Below are positions 9,106-18,834 of a DNA stretch of 64,000 nucleotides, in pieces. Origin of the DNA: Alphaproteobacteria bacterium. GTDB lineage: Bacteria > Pseudomonadota > Alphaproteobacteria > Reyranellales > Reyranellaceae. The translations under genes and the position numbers were made by a program. The stretch covers positions 1-64,000 of the forward strand of contig CANJHI010000009.1 of NCBI GenBank assembly GCA_947474005.1. The letters run 5' to 3'. Positions within the stretch are counted from its first letter, which is position 1. The number at the start of each line of letters is the position of its first letter. The notes beneath the pieces were generated by a model that saw only the letters and a list, made by a program, of their open reading frames with translations, did no database searches and was not told where the DNA came from.

Positions 9106-10077
9106 CTACCAGCGAACCAGCGAGGCCCCCCAGGCGAGGCCGCCACCGATGCCTTCCAGCAGCAGCAGGTCATTCTTCTTGATGCGGCCGTCTTTCACCG
9201 CAGCATCGAGTGCCAGCGGGATCGAGGCAGCCGACGTGTTGGCGTGCCGGTCGACAGTCACGACCACCCGTTCCGGCGGCAAGCCGAGCTTGCGGCCGGT
9301 GCTATCGATGATCCGCTTGTTGGCCTGGTGCGGCACCAGCCAGTCGATGTCCTTGGTCTCGAAGCCGGCCTTGGCCAGCACTTCGCCCACGACCGCCGCC
9401 ATGTTGACGACGGCATGTTTGAAGACCTCCTTGCCTTCCATGCGCAGGAAGCCGGTAGTCTGGGTCGAGGACGGGCCGCCGTCGACGTAGAGGATGTCGT
9501 GCTGGCGGCCGTCGGAATGAAGCGCGTTGGCGAGCACGCCGCGATCGGCCGTCGTCCCCTTGCCCTCTTCGGCGCGCAACACGACCGCGCCGGCACCGTC
9601 GCCGAACAGCACGCAGGTGCCGCGATCGTTCCAGTCGAGGATGCGGGAGAAGGTCTCGGCGCCAATCACCAGTGCGGTCGAGGCAAGGCCCGTCTTGATC
9701 AGGCTGTCGGCCACCGAAAGGCCATAGACGAAGCCGGCGCAAACGGCCTGAACGTCAAACGCAGCGCCGCCGGTCATGCCCAGGGCGGCCTGCACGCGCG
9801 TCGCCGTGGCGGGAAACGTCTCATCCGGCGTTGCCGTCGCGAGCACGATGAGATCGAGGTCGGAAGCCTTGAGGCCGGCGTGGGCCAGGGCCCGTTCCGA
9901 AGCCTTGAGCGCAAGATGAGACGTCAGCTCGCCATCTGCCGCGATGTGACGCTGGCGAATGCCGGTACGCTGCTGGATCCACTCATCGGATGTGTCCATG
10001 GTCTTGGCGAGGTCGGCGTTGGTCACCACACGCTCGGGCAGGTAGGAGCCGCACCCTTGAACGACGGAACGAATCAC
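9106..10077 (-). CDS. fabH: Beta-ketoacyl-ACP synthase III (FabH)
   Basis: This 323-residue thiolase-fold enzyme starts type II fatty acid synthesis by condensing acetyl-CoA with malonyl-ACP. The catalytic Cys is in [14 protein letters not shown], the His in [11 protein letters not shown], and the Asn near the C-terminus precedes [13 protein letters not shown]. The GTG start at 10077 is chosen because GGAGGAGG lies 4 nt upstream and the coordinate gives the normal FabH N-terminus. It overlaps the plsX stop as GTGA, giving translational coupling. The open frame extends further upstream, but that part is antisense to nothing meaningful and overlaps plsX. Confidence 0.96.
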   Translation of the reverse strand: MIRSVVQGCGSYLPERVVTNADLAKTMDTSDEWIQQRTGIRQRHIAADGELTSHLALKASERALAHAGLKASDLDLIVLATATPDETFPATATRVQAALGMTGGAAFDVQAVCAGFVYGLSVADSLIKTGLASTALVIGAETFSRILDWNDRGTCVLFGDGAGAVVLRAEEGKGTTADRGVLANALHSDGRQHDILYVDGGPSSTQTTGFLRMEGKEVFKHAVVNMAAVVGEVLAKAGFETKDIDWLVPHQANKRIIDSTGRKLGLPPERVVVTVDRHANTSAASIPLALDAAVKDGRIKKNDLLLLEGIGGGLAWGASLVRW

Positions 10078-11144
10078 GAGCCTCCTCCGCCCGCCTGCAG
10101 TACCGGCGCCTCTGCCCTCGCGGTCACTTCGTGCAACTTGGCCAGACCTTCGACGAGCTTGCTCTTGTATTCGTAGCGCACCATGTCGATCGCCATCCCG
10201 ATGGCATAGGCGAAACCCAGGGCATCGGTCCCACCGTGGCTCTTCACGCAAACTCCATCGAGGCCCACGAAAACGCCACCATTGTAGCGTCGTGGGTCGA
10301 CACGCTTGCGCATTTTAACCAAGGCGCCAGAGGCGAAGAGAGCGCCGATCTTGGCGAAGGTCGAGGTCCGGAACGCTTCGCGCACGAAGCTAGTATAGAG
10401 CTTTGCGGTGCCTTCGATGGTCTTCAGCGCGACGTTGCCGGTGAAGCCGTCGGTCACGACGACGTCCACTTTCCCGGTGCCGATGTCGTTGCCCTCGACG
10501 AATCCTTGGAAGGAAACCGGCGAACCCTCGCGACGAAGCCACAATGCGGCCTGGCGCAGTTCCTCATGACCCTTCAGTTCCTCGGATCCGACGTTCAAGA
10601 GGCCGACCGTCGGCGCGCTCAGGCCCAGCAGAACCTGGGCGAACACGCTGCCCATGACGGCGAATTCAGCAAGGTTCTCGGCGTCGCATTCGAGATTGGC
10701 GCCGAGGTCGAGCATCACCGTCTCACCCCGGCTGGTCGGAATGAACGAGGCTAGCGCCGGACGGTGGGCACCCGGGAGCATGCGCATGGCCATCATCGAG
10801 ATGGCGAGCAAGGCGCCGGTATTGCCGGCAGACACGACAGTATCGGCACGGCCCTGGGCCGCCGCGTCCACGGCCAGCCACATGCTCGATTGGCGGCGCC
10901 TGCGCAGCGCAAAGGACGGCTTGTCGTCGGCGCTGACCGCATCCGCGGCTGGGACGATCTCAAGGACCTGGGCCAGCCCTTTGCGGCGATCGACCAAAGG
11001 CTTTAGCCGGTCCGGATCACCGAACAGGAGAAAGGACGCACCCGGATAGCGTTCGCGGGCAATGTCGGCACCGTTCACGACGACCTCGGGCGCGTGATCT
11101 CCGCCCATACCATCGAGTGCGAGGACGACCTTGTCGACGCTCAC
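10074..11144 (-). CDS. plsX: Phosphate acyltransferase PlsX
   Basis: This 356-residue cytosolic enzyme makes acyl-phosphate from acyl-ACP for phospholipid synthesis. Family features visible are [12 protein letters not shown] at the N-terminus, [29 protein letters not shown] and [15 protein letters not shown]. Length is normal for PlsX (about 350). It lies between rpmF and fabH in the widespread rpmF-plsX-fabH order and shares a GTGA overlap with fabH. Confidence 0.96.
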   Translation of the reverse strand: MSVDKVVLALDGMGGDHAPEVVVNGADIARERYPGASFLLFGDPDRLKPLVDRRKGLAQVLEIVPAADAVSADDKPSFALRRRRQSSMWLAVDAAAQGRADTVVSAGNTGALLAISMMAMRMLPGAHRPALASFIPTSRGETVMLDLGANLECDAENLAEFAVMGSVFAQVLLGLSAPTVGLLNVGSEELKGHEELRQAALWLRREGSPVSFQGFVEGNDIGTGKVDVVVTDGFTGNVALKTIEGTAKLYTSFVREAFRTSTFAKIGALFASGALVKMRKRVDPRRYNGGVFVGLDGVCVKSHGGTDALGFAYAIGMAIDMVRYEYKSKLVEGLAKLHEVTARAEAPVLQAGGGGS

Positions 11145-11198
11145 GGGGATGCTCTGCCTGTCGGTTGCCAGCGCATTGCCGGCGAGGCCGCCTACCGC

Positions 11199-11393
11199 CT
11201 ACTTCTCGGCCGACGTCGCGTCGGCCAGAACCGGCATGTCCTCGCGGTAGTAGCCGCAGTGCGAGCAAACCATGTGCGGCCGCTTGAGTTCGCCACAATT
11301 CTTGCACTCGACATAGGCCATGGTCGGCAGCGCGTGGTGCGACCGGCGCATATTGCGGCGAGACTTCGAAATCTTTTTCTTGGGAACAGCCAT
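11199..11393 (-). CDS. rpmF: 50S ribosomal protein L32
   Basis: This 64-residue protein begins [20 protein letters not shown], the canonical L32 N-terminus. It keeps the zinc-ribbon cysteines CKNC and CSHC about 12 residues apart, so it is the zinc-containing (C+) form. The ATG at 11393 with GGAG upstream is chosen over an in-frame start 12 nt earlier. It sits upstream of plsX as in most bacteria. Confidence 0.97.
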   Translation of the reverse strand: MAVPKKKISKSRRNMRRSHHALPTMAYVECKNCGELKRPHMVCSHCGYYREDMPVLADATSAEK

Positions 11394-11504
11394 AACGATC
11401 TCCACGACGGGCCCGCGCCAACGCAGGCCCCAAAAAGCTGAGCCGCGCTCTAGCGGCGCGGCGGGCGGACTTCTCTAGCCAAATCGTTCTAGCCCCGCAA
11501 CAGT

Positions 11505-12089
11505 TTAGCGGCCGCGGCGGGGTTTGTCTCTGAGCGCTGCCAGGCCCGCGAAGGGATGCCGCTGCTGGCCCGGGGCCCCTCGCCGGGCGCCGCCGCCGGA
11601 CTTGGGCAGGACGTCCTCCAGTTTCACGCCGGCCCGCCGGGGATAGGGTTCGGCCACCAATGCCAGTTGTTCGGCGACGATTTCGCCGACGTCGAGCATA
11701 TTTCCAACCAGCGGCTCGGGGGCGTCGGCCTGGGCATTGAGGACCGCCTCACCGCTTTCCGGATCAAGCTCTTCGGCCAGATCCTTCTTGAACACGATGC
11801 GGAAAGCATCGTCGAGGATCTGGGTCACTGGCTCCAGGCTCAAGACGCACGCCTGAACGATCTTCCCTCGCAAACGGCCCTCGACCACGACCTGACCGCC
11901 GATCGGCAAATCGACGGTCACGCGGGCAGCGAAGCCCGACAGGCCCAGAAAATCAAACCGCTTGGCGAGTGCCGTGCATTCACTCTCGCTAGCGACAATA
12001 TTCAGCGCCGTGCCGGAGCGCCCCATTCGATCCAGATCGACGATGCGTTCTATTTCTGATTTATGTTTATTATCAATTTGTTCTGACAT
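11505..12089 (-). CDS. yceD: DUF177 / YceD-family protein (23S rRNA accumulation protein)
   Basis: This 194-residue protein belongs to DUF177 by its central block (GRLRGKIVQACVLSLEPV, resembling the family's C-x-R-C-L region), its acidic second half and the C-terminal HPFAGLAALRDK motif. YceD homologues are linked genetically to rpmF and needed for normal 23S rRNA levels; the mechanism is unknown. It lies one gene upstream of rpmF on the same strand, as expected. The start region is AT-rich with no clear Shine-Dalgarno. Confidence 0.85.
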   Translation of the reverse strand: MSEQIDNKHKSEIERIVDLDRMGRSGTALNIVASESECTALAKRFDFLGLSGFAARVTVDLPIGGQVVVEGRLRGKIVQACVLSLEPVTQILDDAFRIVFKKDLAEELDPESGEAVLNAQADAPEPLVGNMLDVGEIVAEQLALVAEPYPRRAGVKLEDVLPKSGGGARRGAPGQQRHPFAGLAALRDKPRRGR

Positions 12090-12098
12090 TTTATTAAT

Positions 12099-12593
12099 CT
12101 ATTTTATCAAGTCGTTGCGGGATGTATTGGCCAGCGTCTCGGCATATCCGCGGACATGCTCTTCCAATCGGGCCAAGGCAGCGTCGGTTGGCGACCTACC
12201 GCCATAGGCGTTGCGCCGCAAGGCCTCGGCCAAGGAAGTCGGCCCATTGCCTGCCAGTGCCTCGCGGTAGGCGAGTGCCCGCCCGTGTAGCCCCTCCGCC
12301 ATGATCTTGATCCGCCGTCCGACGCCGAGATCCTGGACACCGATTTCACGCAGCGTGACGTCGAGATGCTGGAACATGACGTCGAAGAAGGCCTGGGCCA
12401 GCCGGTCGCCGTCAGGCTCGCGGCGCAGGCGGTCGATGGCGAGGGTGGCATGCAACGCCAGGGCATCGAAGCGGCCGTCGAGTGTGTCGGGAATGCCGCA
12501 GGCGTCGAACAGCCGCGATCGGCGCGCTTCCTCTGCTACTTGGAGATATAAGACAGCGGCGAATTTGTCTTCGACACTCTTGCGACGGAACAC
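12099..12593 (-). CDS. Ubiquinol-cytochrome c chaperone (CBP3/UQCC1 family)
   Basis: About 164 residues, matching the alphaproteobacterial relatives of mitochondrial CBP3, which assist cytochrome bc1 assembly. Family-like stretches are KFAAVLYLQVAEEARR (helix near the N-terminus), FDALALHATLAIDRLR, LAQAFFDVMFQHLD and the terminal LARLEEHVRGYAE. The GTG at 12593 is chosen because GAGGGAG lies 7 nt upstream; the longer frame would run into the bamE leader. It probably starts the transcript chaperone-yceD-rpmF-plsX-fabH. The bc1 genes are not in the window. Confidence 0.82.
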   Translation of the reverse strand: MFRRKSVEDKFAAVLYLQVAEEARRSRLFDACGIPDTLDGRFDALALHATLAIDRLRREPDGDRLAQAFFDVMFQHLDVTLREIGVQDLGVGRRIKIMAEGLHGRALAYREALAGNGPTSLAEALRRNAYGGRSPTDAALARLEEHVRGYAETLANTSRNDLIK

Positions 12594-12697
12594 GATCGAA
12601 CTCCCTCGGCCGCGGGCGCAGGTTGACCCGGAACGACCATCACGACATGTTGTGCACCGTCTTTCTTTGGAACCCAAGCCCTACTCCAGAACCAGTC

Positions 12698-13189
12698 ATG
12701 CGCCGCTTTGCCTCTTCCGCCCTCGCCGGCGCCCTCCTCGTCCCCGCCCTCGTGGCGTTGGGAGCGTGCGATCCTCACTTCAATCAGCGCGGCTTCGTGC
12801 CAACGCCCGGCTCGACGGAGAAGCTCGAGGTCGGCACCCAGAGCCGCGAGGACGTTGTGCGCCTCATCGGGTCGCCATCGGCGGTCTCCACTTTCAATCC
12901 GAACGTCTGGTATTTCATCAGCGAAACGCAGGAATCGTACGCCTTCCTCAGGCCCGACATTACCCAGCAGAAGGTGATTCAGATCACCTTCAATGACTCC
13001 GGACGCATCGCGACGATCAAGAACTACGATCTGGCCGAGGCCCGCGACATCGTCATGGTCCCGCGCATAACGCCGACCTCGGGTAAGGAACTCACCGTGC
13101 TGGAGCAGGTGATGGGCAACGTGGGCAAGTTCAATCCGGCCAGCAAGCAGGGCGCCAGTCCGGGTGCGCCGACCGGCGGCGGTATCTGA
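12698..13189 (+). CDS. bamE: Outer membrane protein assembly factor BamE (SmpA/OmlA lipoprotein)
   Basis: This 163-residue protein has a lipoprotein signal peptide ending in the lipobox ALGAC, giving lipidated C24. A SmpA/OmlA domain follows: EKLEVGTQSREDVVRLIGSP (the conserved G-x-S-R-x-x-V-x-x-L-G-x-P turn), then WYFISE and VIQITFNDSGRI. BamE is a periplasm-facing accessory lipoprotein of the BAM complex that inserts outer membrane beta-barrels. The ATG at 12698 places the lipobox correctly; an upstream in-frame ATG would add residues before the signal peptide. It is divergent from the bc1 chaperone and ends at a bidirectional terminator. Confidence 0.92.
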   Translation: MRRFASSALAGALLVPALVALGACDPHFNQRGFVPTPGSTEKLEVGTQSREDVVRLIGSPSAVSTFNPNVWYFISETQESYAFLRPDITQQKVIQITFNDSGRIATIKNYDLAEARDIVMVPRITPTSGKELTVLEQVMGNVGKFNPASKQGASPGAPTGGGI

Positions 13190-13228
13190 CGCCCGTTGCC
13201 GATCTCGTCTTTCTCAGCGGAGACATAG

Positions 13229-13260
13229 AAAAAGCCCCGGTCCTTCGACCGGGGCTTTTC
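13229..13260. terminator. Bidirectional intrinsic terminator between bamE and hppA
   Basis: AAAAA precedes GCCCCGGTC, a CTTC loop, GACCGGGGC and TTTT. The perfect 9-bp GC stem is flanked by A-tract and T-tract, so it can terminate bamE (plus) and hppA (minus). Confidence 0.93.
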
Positions 13261-13282
13261 CTTGTCGTTCGATGTCGCTGTC

Positions 13283-15388
13283 TCAGTGCGCGAGCACGGC
13301 CAGCAGCAACAGAGCCACGATGTTCGTGATCTTGATCATCGGGTTCACGGCCGGTCCGGCAGTATCCTTGTACGGGTCGCCGACGGTGTCACCGGTCACC
13401 GCGGCCTTGTGAGCCTCGGATCCCTTGCCGCCGAAATGGCCTTCCTCGATGTACTTCTTGGCATTGTCCCAGGCGCCGCCGCCCGCCGTCATCGAAATGG
13501 CGACGAAGATACCGGTGACGATGACGCCCAGAAGCATGGCACCGACAGCCGCGAAGCCATCAGCACGACCAGCGATGGCCGAGATCACGAAGAACAGTAC
13601 GATCGGTGACAGTACCGGCAACAGCGACGGGATCATCATCTCCTTGATCGCCGACTTGGTGAGCATGTCGACGGCGCGGCCGTAATCCGGCCGATCCGTG
13701 CCCGCCATGATGCCGGGCTTCTCCTTGAATTGACGCCGGACTTCCTCGACCACCGCCTGCGCGGCGCGGCCGACAGCCAGCATCGACATGCCGCCGAACA
13801 GGTACGGCAGGCCGCCGCCGATCAGCAGGCCGACCACGACGTACGGGTTCTTGAGCGAGAAATCGACTGCTTTGATGCCCAGCTTGCCCTGCGCGATGAA
13901 GTAGTCGAGGTCGGACGTATATGCCGCGAACAACACCAGAGCACCGAGGCCGGCCGAGGCGATGGCGTAGCCCTTGGTAACGGCCTTGGTGGTGTTGCCG
14001 ACGGCGTCGAGCGCGTCGGTGTTCTTACGCACTTCCTTCGGCAGGCCCGCCATTTCGGCGATGCCGCCGGCGTTGTCGGTGACCGGGCCGTAGGCGTCGA
14101 GCGCCACCACCATGCCCGCGAGCGCCAACATGGCAGTCGTGGCGATGGCGATGCCGAACAGGCCGGCCAGCACGTAGCAGATCACGATGCCGGCGCAGAT
14201 CAGCAGCGCCGGTCCGGCGGTAGCTTCCATCGACATCGCGAGACCGGCGATGACGTTGGTGCCGTGACCGGTGACCGACGCCTTGGCGACGGCTTTGACC
14301 GGACGATAGTCGGTACCGGTGTAGTATTCGGTGATCCAGACGATGATGCCGGTGATGGCGAGGCCAACCAGCGAGCAGTAGAACAGCGACATGCCGGTGA
14401 ACGACTTGTCGCCCACCTTCAGCACTGTGCTCATCCCGACCAGATAGTCGGTGACGAACCAGATGGCCGGGATCGACAGCACGGCGGCCACGATCACACC
14501 CTTGTACATCGCCCACATGATGTTGCCGTCCGAGCCGAGCCGGACGAAGTAGGTGCCGATGATCGAAGTGATGATGCAGGCGCCGCCGATGGCCAGCGGA
14601 TAGGCCATCAGCTTGGAGACCAGCATCGGATCGGCGACGAAGAAGATCGACGCCAGGACCATGGTGGCGACGACCGTCACCGCGTAAGTCTCGAACAGAT
14701 CGGCGGCCATGCCGGCGCAGTCGCCGACGTTGTCACCGACGTTGTCGGCGATGGTGGCCGGATTGCGGGGGTCATCTTCCGGGATGCCAGCTTCGACCTT
14801 GCCGACCATGTCGCCGCCGACGTCCGCACCCTTGGTAAAGATGCCGCCGCCGAGACGGGCGAAGATCGAGATCAGCGAAGCGCCAAAACCCAGCGAAACC
14901 AGGGCATCGATCATGTCACGGCTGGCACCGCCGACACCCATCTTGAGCAGGACCAGGTAGTAGCCGCCGACGCCGATCAGGGCGAGACCCGCAACCAGCA
15001 TGCCGGTCACCGCACCCGCCTTGAAGGCGAGGTCAAGACCCTGGGCCAGGCTCTTCTGCGCGGCGACGGCGGTACGCACATTGGCGCGAACCGACACGTT
15101 CATGCCGATGAAGCCGGTAGCGCCCGACAGAACGGCGCCGATCAGGAAGCCAACGGCCGCATATTTGCCGAGCAGGATGGCGAGCACGACGAGGACGACG
15201 ACGCCGACGATGGCGATCGTGGTGTACTGGCGCTTCAGGTAGGCGCCGGCGCCCTCCTGGATGGCCTGGGCAATCTCTTGCATGCGCGGCGTGCCAGCGT
15301 CGGCAGCCATGACGCGCGACGCGGTCACAACGCCGTAGAGCACGGCGATGACGCCGCAGCCTAGGACGGCCATAAGAACTGAAGACAT
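13283..15388 (-). CDS. hppA: K+-independent H+-translocating pyrophosphatase
   Basis: This 701-residue membrane pump has about 16 helices and couples PPi hydrolysis to proton export into the periplasm or a vesicle. The PPi site is seen as [20 protein letters not shown] (around residues 180-200) and [18 protein letters not shown]. The K+-dependence position reads GNTTK468 with T471 three residues later; a lysine here marks the K+-independent subfamily, where K+-dependent enzymes have alanine. It is monocistronic, ending at the 13229-13260 terminator. It conserves energy from biosynthetic PPi. Confidence 0.96.
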   Translation of the reverse strand: MSSVLMAVLGCGVIAVLYGVVTASRVMAADAGTPRMQEIAQAIQEGAGAYLKRQYTTIAIVGVVVLVVLAILLGKYAAVGFLIGAVLSGATGFIGMNVSVRANVRTAVAAQKSLAQGLDLAFKAGAVTGMLVAGLALIGVGGYYLVLLKMGVGGASRDMIDALVSLGFGASLISIFARLGGGIFTKGADVGGDMVGKVEAGIPEDDPRNPATIADNVGDNVGDCAGMAADLFETYAVTVVATMVLASIFFVADPMLVSKLMAYPLAIGGACIITSIIGTYFVRLGSDGNIMWAMYKGVIVAAVLSIPAIWFVTDYLVGMSTVLKVGDKSFTGMSLFYCSLVGLAITGIIVWITEYYTGTDYRPVKAVAKASVTGHGTNVIAGLAMSMEATAGPALLICAGIVICYVLAGLFGIAIATTAMLALAGMVVALDAYGPVTDNAGGIAEMAGLPKEVRKNTDALDAVGNTTKAVTKGYAIASAGLGALVLFAAYTSDLDYFIAQGKLGIKAVDFSLKNPYVVVGLLIGGGLPYLFGGMSMLAVGRAAQAVVEEVRRQFKEKPGIMAGTDRPDYGRAVDMLTKSAIKEMMIPSLLPVLSPIVLFFVISAIAGRADGFAAVGAMLLGVIVTGIFVAISMTAGGGAWDNAKKYIEEGHFGGKGSEAHKAAVTGDTVGDPYKDTAGPAVNPMIKITNIVALLLLAVLAH

Positions 15389-15504
15389 CGTTTCTAACCT
15401 ATTGTTTTTGCGGCATTTTCCGCCTGGCGCACGCCGAAGTCATTGACTCCCCCCGGCGCGAGGCGCGGCGGAAAATGACAGAACGGCCCCGTCCGCGCAA
15501 GGAA

Positions 15505-15528
15505 GGCAGTGGGAATAATCCCATTGCC
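15505..15528 (-). terminator. Possible terminator after the MFS gene
   Basis: On the minus strand GGCAATGGGA, a TTAT loop and TCCCACTGCC pair over 10 bp with one G-U, starting 15 nt after the MFS stop. TTCCTT follows. The stem is good but the T-tract is weak. Confidence 0.45.
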
Positions 15529-15542
15529 TCAAAGGCTTGGCA

Positions 15543-16778
15543 TCAGGCGCGCGAGGGATGCCGCAACCGGAAGACGGTAATGACGGCCAGGGCAATGAGA
15601 ACCAGGGTCAGCGCCACATAGTTGAGGACGGCCCAACCCTCGAGTTCCAGGACTACGCTCGCCATCAGGCTGGCCACAGTCGTGACGCCGAACACCATGA
15701 AATCGTTGAAAGCCTGAGCCTTGCCGCGCTCGGACGGCCGGTAGGTGGTGGTGAGGAGTGTTGTGGCGCCAACGAACAGGAAGTTCCAACCCAGCCCATT
15801 CAAGGTCATGGTCAGCCGGAAGTGCCATTCGGTCACGCCCATCAGGGCCACGATGACGCCGGCAACCAGGACAGCGACGCCCGCAGTCATGACGTTGAAG
15901 ATGCCGAAGCGGGAAATCAGGTGGCCGGTGAAGAACGACGGGAGGAACATGCCCATGACGTGCACGAAGATTGTGATCGGCGCCTCGGTCCGGCTCAAGC
16001 CGCACTGCACGATCGCCAGCGGCGACGCCGCCATGACGAAGGACATCACGCCAAAGGCGATAATGGCGCCGGCGCAGGCTACCATATAGGTCGGCTGGGT
16101 GACGATCTCGAACAGGGGACGCTGCGGCCCGGCCGTGTCCTCGGGCTTCACCGCAGGAAATTCGATGAAACCCAAGATAACAAAAACGAGGATGTGGACG
16201 ACGACAACGGCCAGGAAACTGGCCTGGAAGAGCGGCACCCAGAGATCCGGCGTGAAGCGCGCGAGGCTCGGCCCGACGATGCCTGCGATCACGCCACCCG
16301 CCGTCACATAGGAGATTGCCTGGGCGCGAAATGCCCCGGGCGCCAGCTCGACGGCGGCAAAACGGTAGAGCTGCATGTTGGCGATGGCATTGCCGAGGAA
16401 GATGCCGCCCAGGCACATCACCGGGAAGCTGCCGAGGCCGAGGCCAAGGGCTGCCAGGGACGCACCCACCATGCCCATGACCGAACCCGTGCGGAAACCG
16501 AACTTGCGGCCGCGCCGCATCATCAGCATCGAGGCGGGAAACACCGTCAGCATGACGCCGAGGTGTTGCATGGTGATCGGCAGGTTCGCCCACATCCGCA
16601 TGTCGGGCGAGACGATGGTGAGAACCGCCAGCGCCGACGAAGCGAACATCAAGGTGTTGCTGCTTTGCGTCAGGGCCTGGCACATCGCCAGCAACGCGAT
16701 GTTGCGCAGTGATCGCGGTGGCATGCGCGTCGGCGTGGGCGCCGCGGGCGTTTCCTGTACTTTTATCGAACCGTCCAT
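15543..16778 (-). CDS. MFS transporter
   Basis: This 411-residue protein has about 12 membrane segments. A motif-A-like loop appears as MLMMRRGRKFGFRTG, degenerate compared with GxLaDrxGrr. The N-terminal 25 residues are polar and proline-rich. It resembles MFS proteins annotated as MFS_1 without a defined substrate. It stands between hppA and thiL and is probably its own transcription unit; no strong ribosome-binding site is visible at the ATG. Confidence 0.85.
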   Translation of the reverse strand: MDGSIKVQETPAAPTPTRMPPRSLRNIALLAMCQALTQSSNTLMFASSALAVLTIVSPDMRMWANLPITMQHLGVMLTVFPASMLMMRRGRKFGFRTGSVMGMVGASLAALGLGLGSFPVMCLGGIFLGNAIANMQLYRFAAVELAPGAFRAQAISYVTAGGVIAGIVGPSLARFTPDLWVPLFQASFLAVVVVHILVFVILGFIEFPAVKPEDTAGPQRPLFEIVTQPTYMVACAGAIIAFGVMSFVMAASPLAIVQCGLSRTEAPITIFVHVMGMFLPSFFTGHLISRFGIFNVMTAGVAVLVAGVIVALMGVTEWHFRLTMTLNGLGWNFLFVGATTLLTTTYRPSERGKAQAFNDFMVFGVTTVASLMASVVLELEGWAVLNYVALTLVLIALAVITVFRLRHPSRA

Positions 16779-16897
16779 TGGGCGCGCACTCTATGCCCAC
16801 GCCCTGCCCGTCCCAAGCAAATAGCCGTGAGCGCTGCGCGTCGGATGCAGTCCAGCTATGAGCCTGTGAAGCGACGAGAGCGTCAAAACTGGTGGAG

Positions 16898-17884
16898 TCA
16901 GAAGTGAACGAAGCCAGTGCGGGGTATGGGCGTCGCACGCCCGCCGACCGTGAGACGAACGCCCCGACCCTCGGCGAACCGGCCAATGCATGTCACCTTG
17001 ACCCGCGCTTGCCGCGCCGCCTCCTGCAGGGCGCCAGCACGACGCGGCGGCACGGCGATCACGAGCTCATAGTCGTCGCCCCCACCCAGCACGTTGGCCC
17101 ACAGCGCAGGCTCAACGGCCAATGCGCGCCGGGCCGCCATCGATAGGGGAACCCGCTCTCGCTCGATATGCACCGCGAGCCGCGACGTCGCTGCGATATG
17201 GCCCACGTCGGCCAGCAACCCGTCGGAAACGTCGGCCGTCGCGCGCGCGATGCCGATCAGACGGATTCCCAGCGCATTGCGCGGTTGCGGCAGCCGGTAG
17301 CGGTCCTCGAGGAGCTTGCGATCGCGCGCACCGATTCCCTTCAGCTTGCCGCACGCTACCCGAAGACCGAGGGCCGCATCGCCGATCGTACCGCTTGCCC
17401 ATAAATCGTCGCCGGCGCAGGCGCCGCCGCGGCCCAGGCCCTTGCCGCGCGGCACCCGGCCGAAGGCCGTGATGGTGATCGTGAGCGGTCCCGGCGTTGC
17501 CACCGTGTCGCCGCCGCAAAGAACGATACCGTATCGGCGCTGATCCGAGGCCAGCCCGCGCGCAAAGTCCGCAACCCAGCGCTCCTGCCATTGCTCGGGA
17601 AGCGCCAGCGACAGTTGATAGGCGAACGGCGCCGCGCCACCGGCCGCAAGATCCGACAGGCAGACCCGCAGGGCTTTCGCGGCCACGCGCTCAGGCGATT
17701 CGTCGTCGAGGAAATGAACGCCGGAGATGATCGTGTCGGTCTTCACCGCGATGTCATGGCGAGCGTCGGCAGGGAGATAGGCGTTATCGCTTTCGAGACC
17801 ACCAGCGCCGGCGAAAGTCCGGGCAAGTGGCGCAAAGTAGCGGGCAATCAGTTCGAACTCACCGATCCGCCGGCGGGACGCCAT
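16898..17884 (-). CDS. thiL: Thiamine-monophosphate kinase
   Basis: This 328-residue enzyme phosphorylates thiamine monophosphate to the active cofactor. It begins with the family motif GEFELIARYFAPL, then VKTDTIISGVHF (Mg2+/substrate Asp residues), ALRVCLSDLAAGGAAP, CGGDTVATPGPLTI, ATADVSDGLLADVGHIA and GGDDYELV. It is the last gene of the rpiB-glyA-nrdR-rib-nusB run and starts 7 nt after nusB ends, the common nusB-thiL pairing. Confidence 0.95.
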   Translation of the reverse strand: MASRRRIGEFELIARYFAPLARTFAGAGGLESDNAYLPADARHDIAVKTDTIISGVHFLDDESPERVAAKALRVCLSDLAAGGAAPFAYQLSLALPEQWQERWVADFARGLASDQRRYGIVLCGGDTVATPGPLTITITAFGRVPRGKGLGRGGACAGDDLWASGTIGDAALGLRVACGKLKGIGARDRKLLEDRYRLPQPRNALGIRLIGIARATADVSDGLLADVGHIAATSRLAVHIERERVPLSMAARRALAVEPALWANVLGGGDDYELVIAVPPRRAGALQEAARQARVKVTCIGRFAEGRGVRLTVGGRATPIPRTGFVHF

Positions 17885-17891
17885 TGTCCCG

Positions 17892-18359
17892 TCACTTCAC
17901 GAGTTCGGCCGGTCGCACCTGGCGCGCCACGCGGTCGAGCACGGAGTTGATGAAGCTCGGCTCGCCCTGGTCATAGAAGGCATGGGCGATCTCGACATAT
18001 TCATTGATCACCACGCGCGGCGGCACGTCGGCGCGGTGAACGAGCTCGTAGGCGCCGGCCAGCAGGATCGCCCGCACAAGACGGTCGATGCGCGCCCAGG
18101 TCCAATCTTCGGCCAACGCCGCCGACACGATCTGTTCGAGCTCTTCCTTGTGCTGCGCGGCGCCTTCGACCACATCCTTGAACAGCGGCCGGTCGGCATC
18201 GCGGCGCATACCGCCCTCGCCCGCCTCGCCGGTACGCACGCCGATGAATTGCTCGATGATCTCGGCCGGCCCGTGCTGGCCTTCCTGCCACTGGTACAGC
18301 GCCTGCACGGCAGCCAGTCGCGCCGCCTGACGGCGACTGGGTGACGGTCGGTCGCTCAC
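17892..18359 (-). CDS. nusB: Transcription antitermination factor NusB
   Basis: This 155-residue, all-helical RNA-binding protein acts with NusE in rRNA antitermination. N-terminal SRRQAARLAAVQALYQWQ and C-terminal RAILLAGAYELVH...PPRVVINEYVEIAHAF...PSFINSVLDRVAR are typical NusB. The GTG at 18359 has GGAGGAAG upstream and overlaps the ribH stop as GTGA. The longer open frame upstream runs through ribH and is rejected. Confidence 0.95.
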   Translation of the reverse strand: MSDRPSPSRRQAARLAAVQALYQWQEGQHGPAEIIEQFIGVRTGEAGEGGMRRDADRPLFKDVVEGAAQHKEELEQIVSAALAEDWTWARIDRLVRAILLAGAYELVHRADVPPRVVINEYVEIAHAFYDQGEPSFINSVLDRVARQVRPAELVK

Positions 18360-18832
18360 GTCTTCCTCCAGCGGCGGCCGAGCGCCACCATGGCGAGGCA
18401 GGCGTGGGCGGCGTCGCCGCCCTTGTCGCCACGGTCGATGGCGGCGCGCGCCCACGCCTGGTCTGCATTGTTAACTGTGACGATGCCATAGCCGATCGCC
18501 AGCCTGTCGCGGACCGAAAGATCCATCAGGCCCCGCGCACTCTCGCCGCAAACGTAATCGTAGTGTGTGGTCTCGCCGCGGATGACACAGCCCAGCGCCA
18601 CGAAACCGTCGTAGTGTCTCGCCGCCAGCGCAATGGCGCCGGGAATTTCGAAAGCGCCGGGCACCACGACACACTCGGAGACGGCGCCGTTCTTCTTGAT
18701 CTCACGCTCGGCGCCGGCGATCAGCGCATCGGCGATGTCGACGTAGTAACGCGATTCGACGATCAGAATGCGCGCATCCTTGACGCCATCGACGACCGGG
18801 CGGGCCGTCGGTGTTTCCGTCCGTGTCGACAT
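18356..18832 (-). CDS. ribH: 6,7-dimethyl-8-ribityllumazine synthase
   Basis: This 158-residue enzyme makes lumazine from 5-amino-6-ribitylamino-uracil and dihydroxybutanone phosphate. Visible are VVPGAFEIPGAI, CVIRGETTHYDYVCGE (with the catalytic His) and GIVTVNNADQAWARA. It starts 2 nt after ribBX and overlaps nusB by GTGA. Both substrates' enzymes, except GTP cyclohydrolase II, are encoded in this same run. Confidence 0.96.
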   Translation of the reverse strand: MSTRTETPTARPVVDGVKDARILIVESRYYVDIADALIAGAEREIKKNGAVSECVVVPGAFEIPGAIALAARHYDGFVALGCVIRGETTHYDYVCGESARGLMDLSVRDRLAIGYGIVTVNNADQAWARAAIDRGDKGGDAAHACLAMVALGRRWRKT

Positions 18833-18834
18833 GA

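Noticed and set aside
13730-15364. 544-codon plus-strand open frame opposite hppA
   Set aside because: Asp/His/Gly/Arg repeats of low complexity arise from the reverse complement of the membrane helices; hppA is unmistakable.
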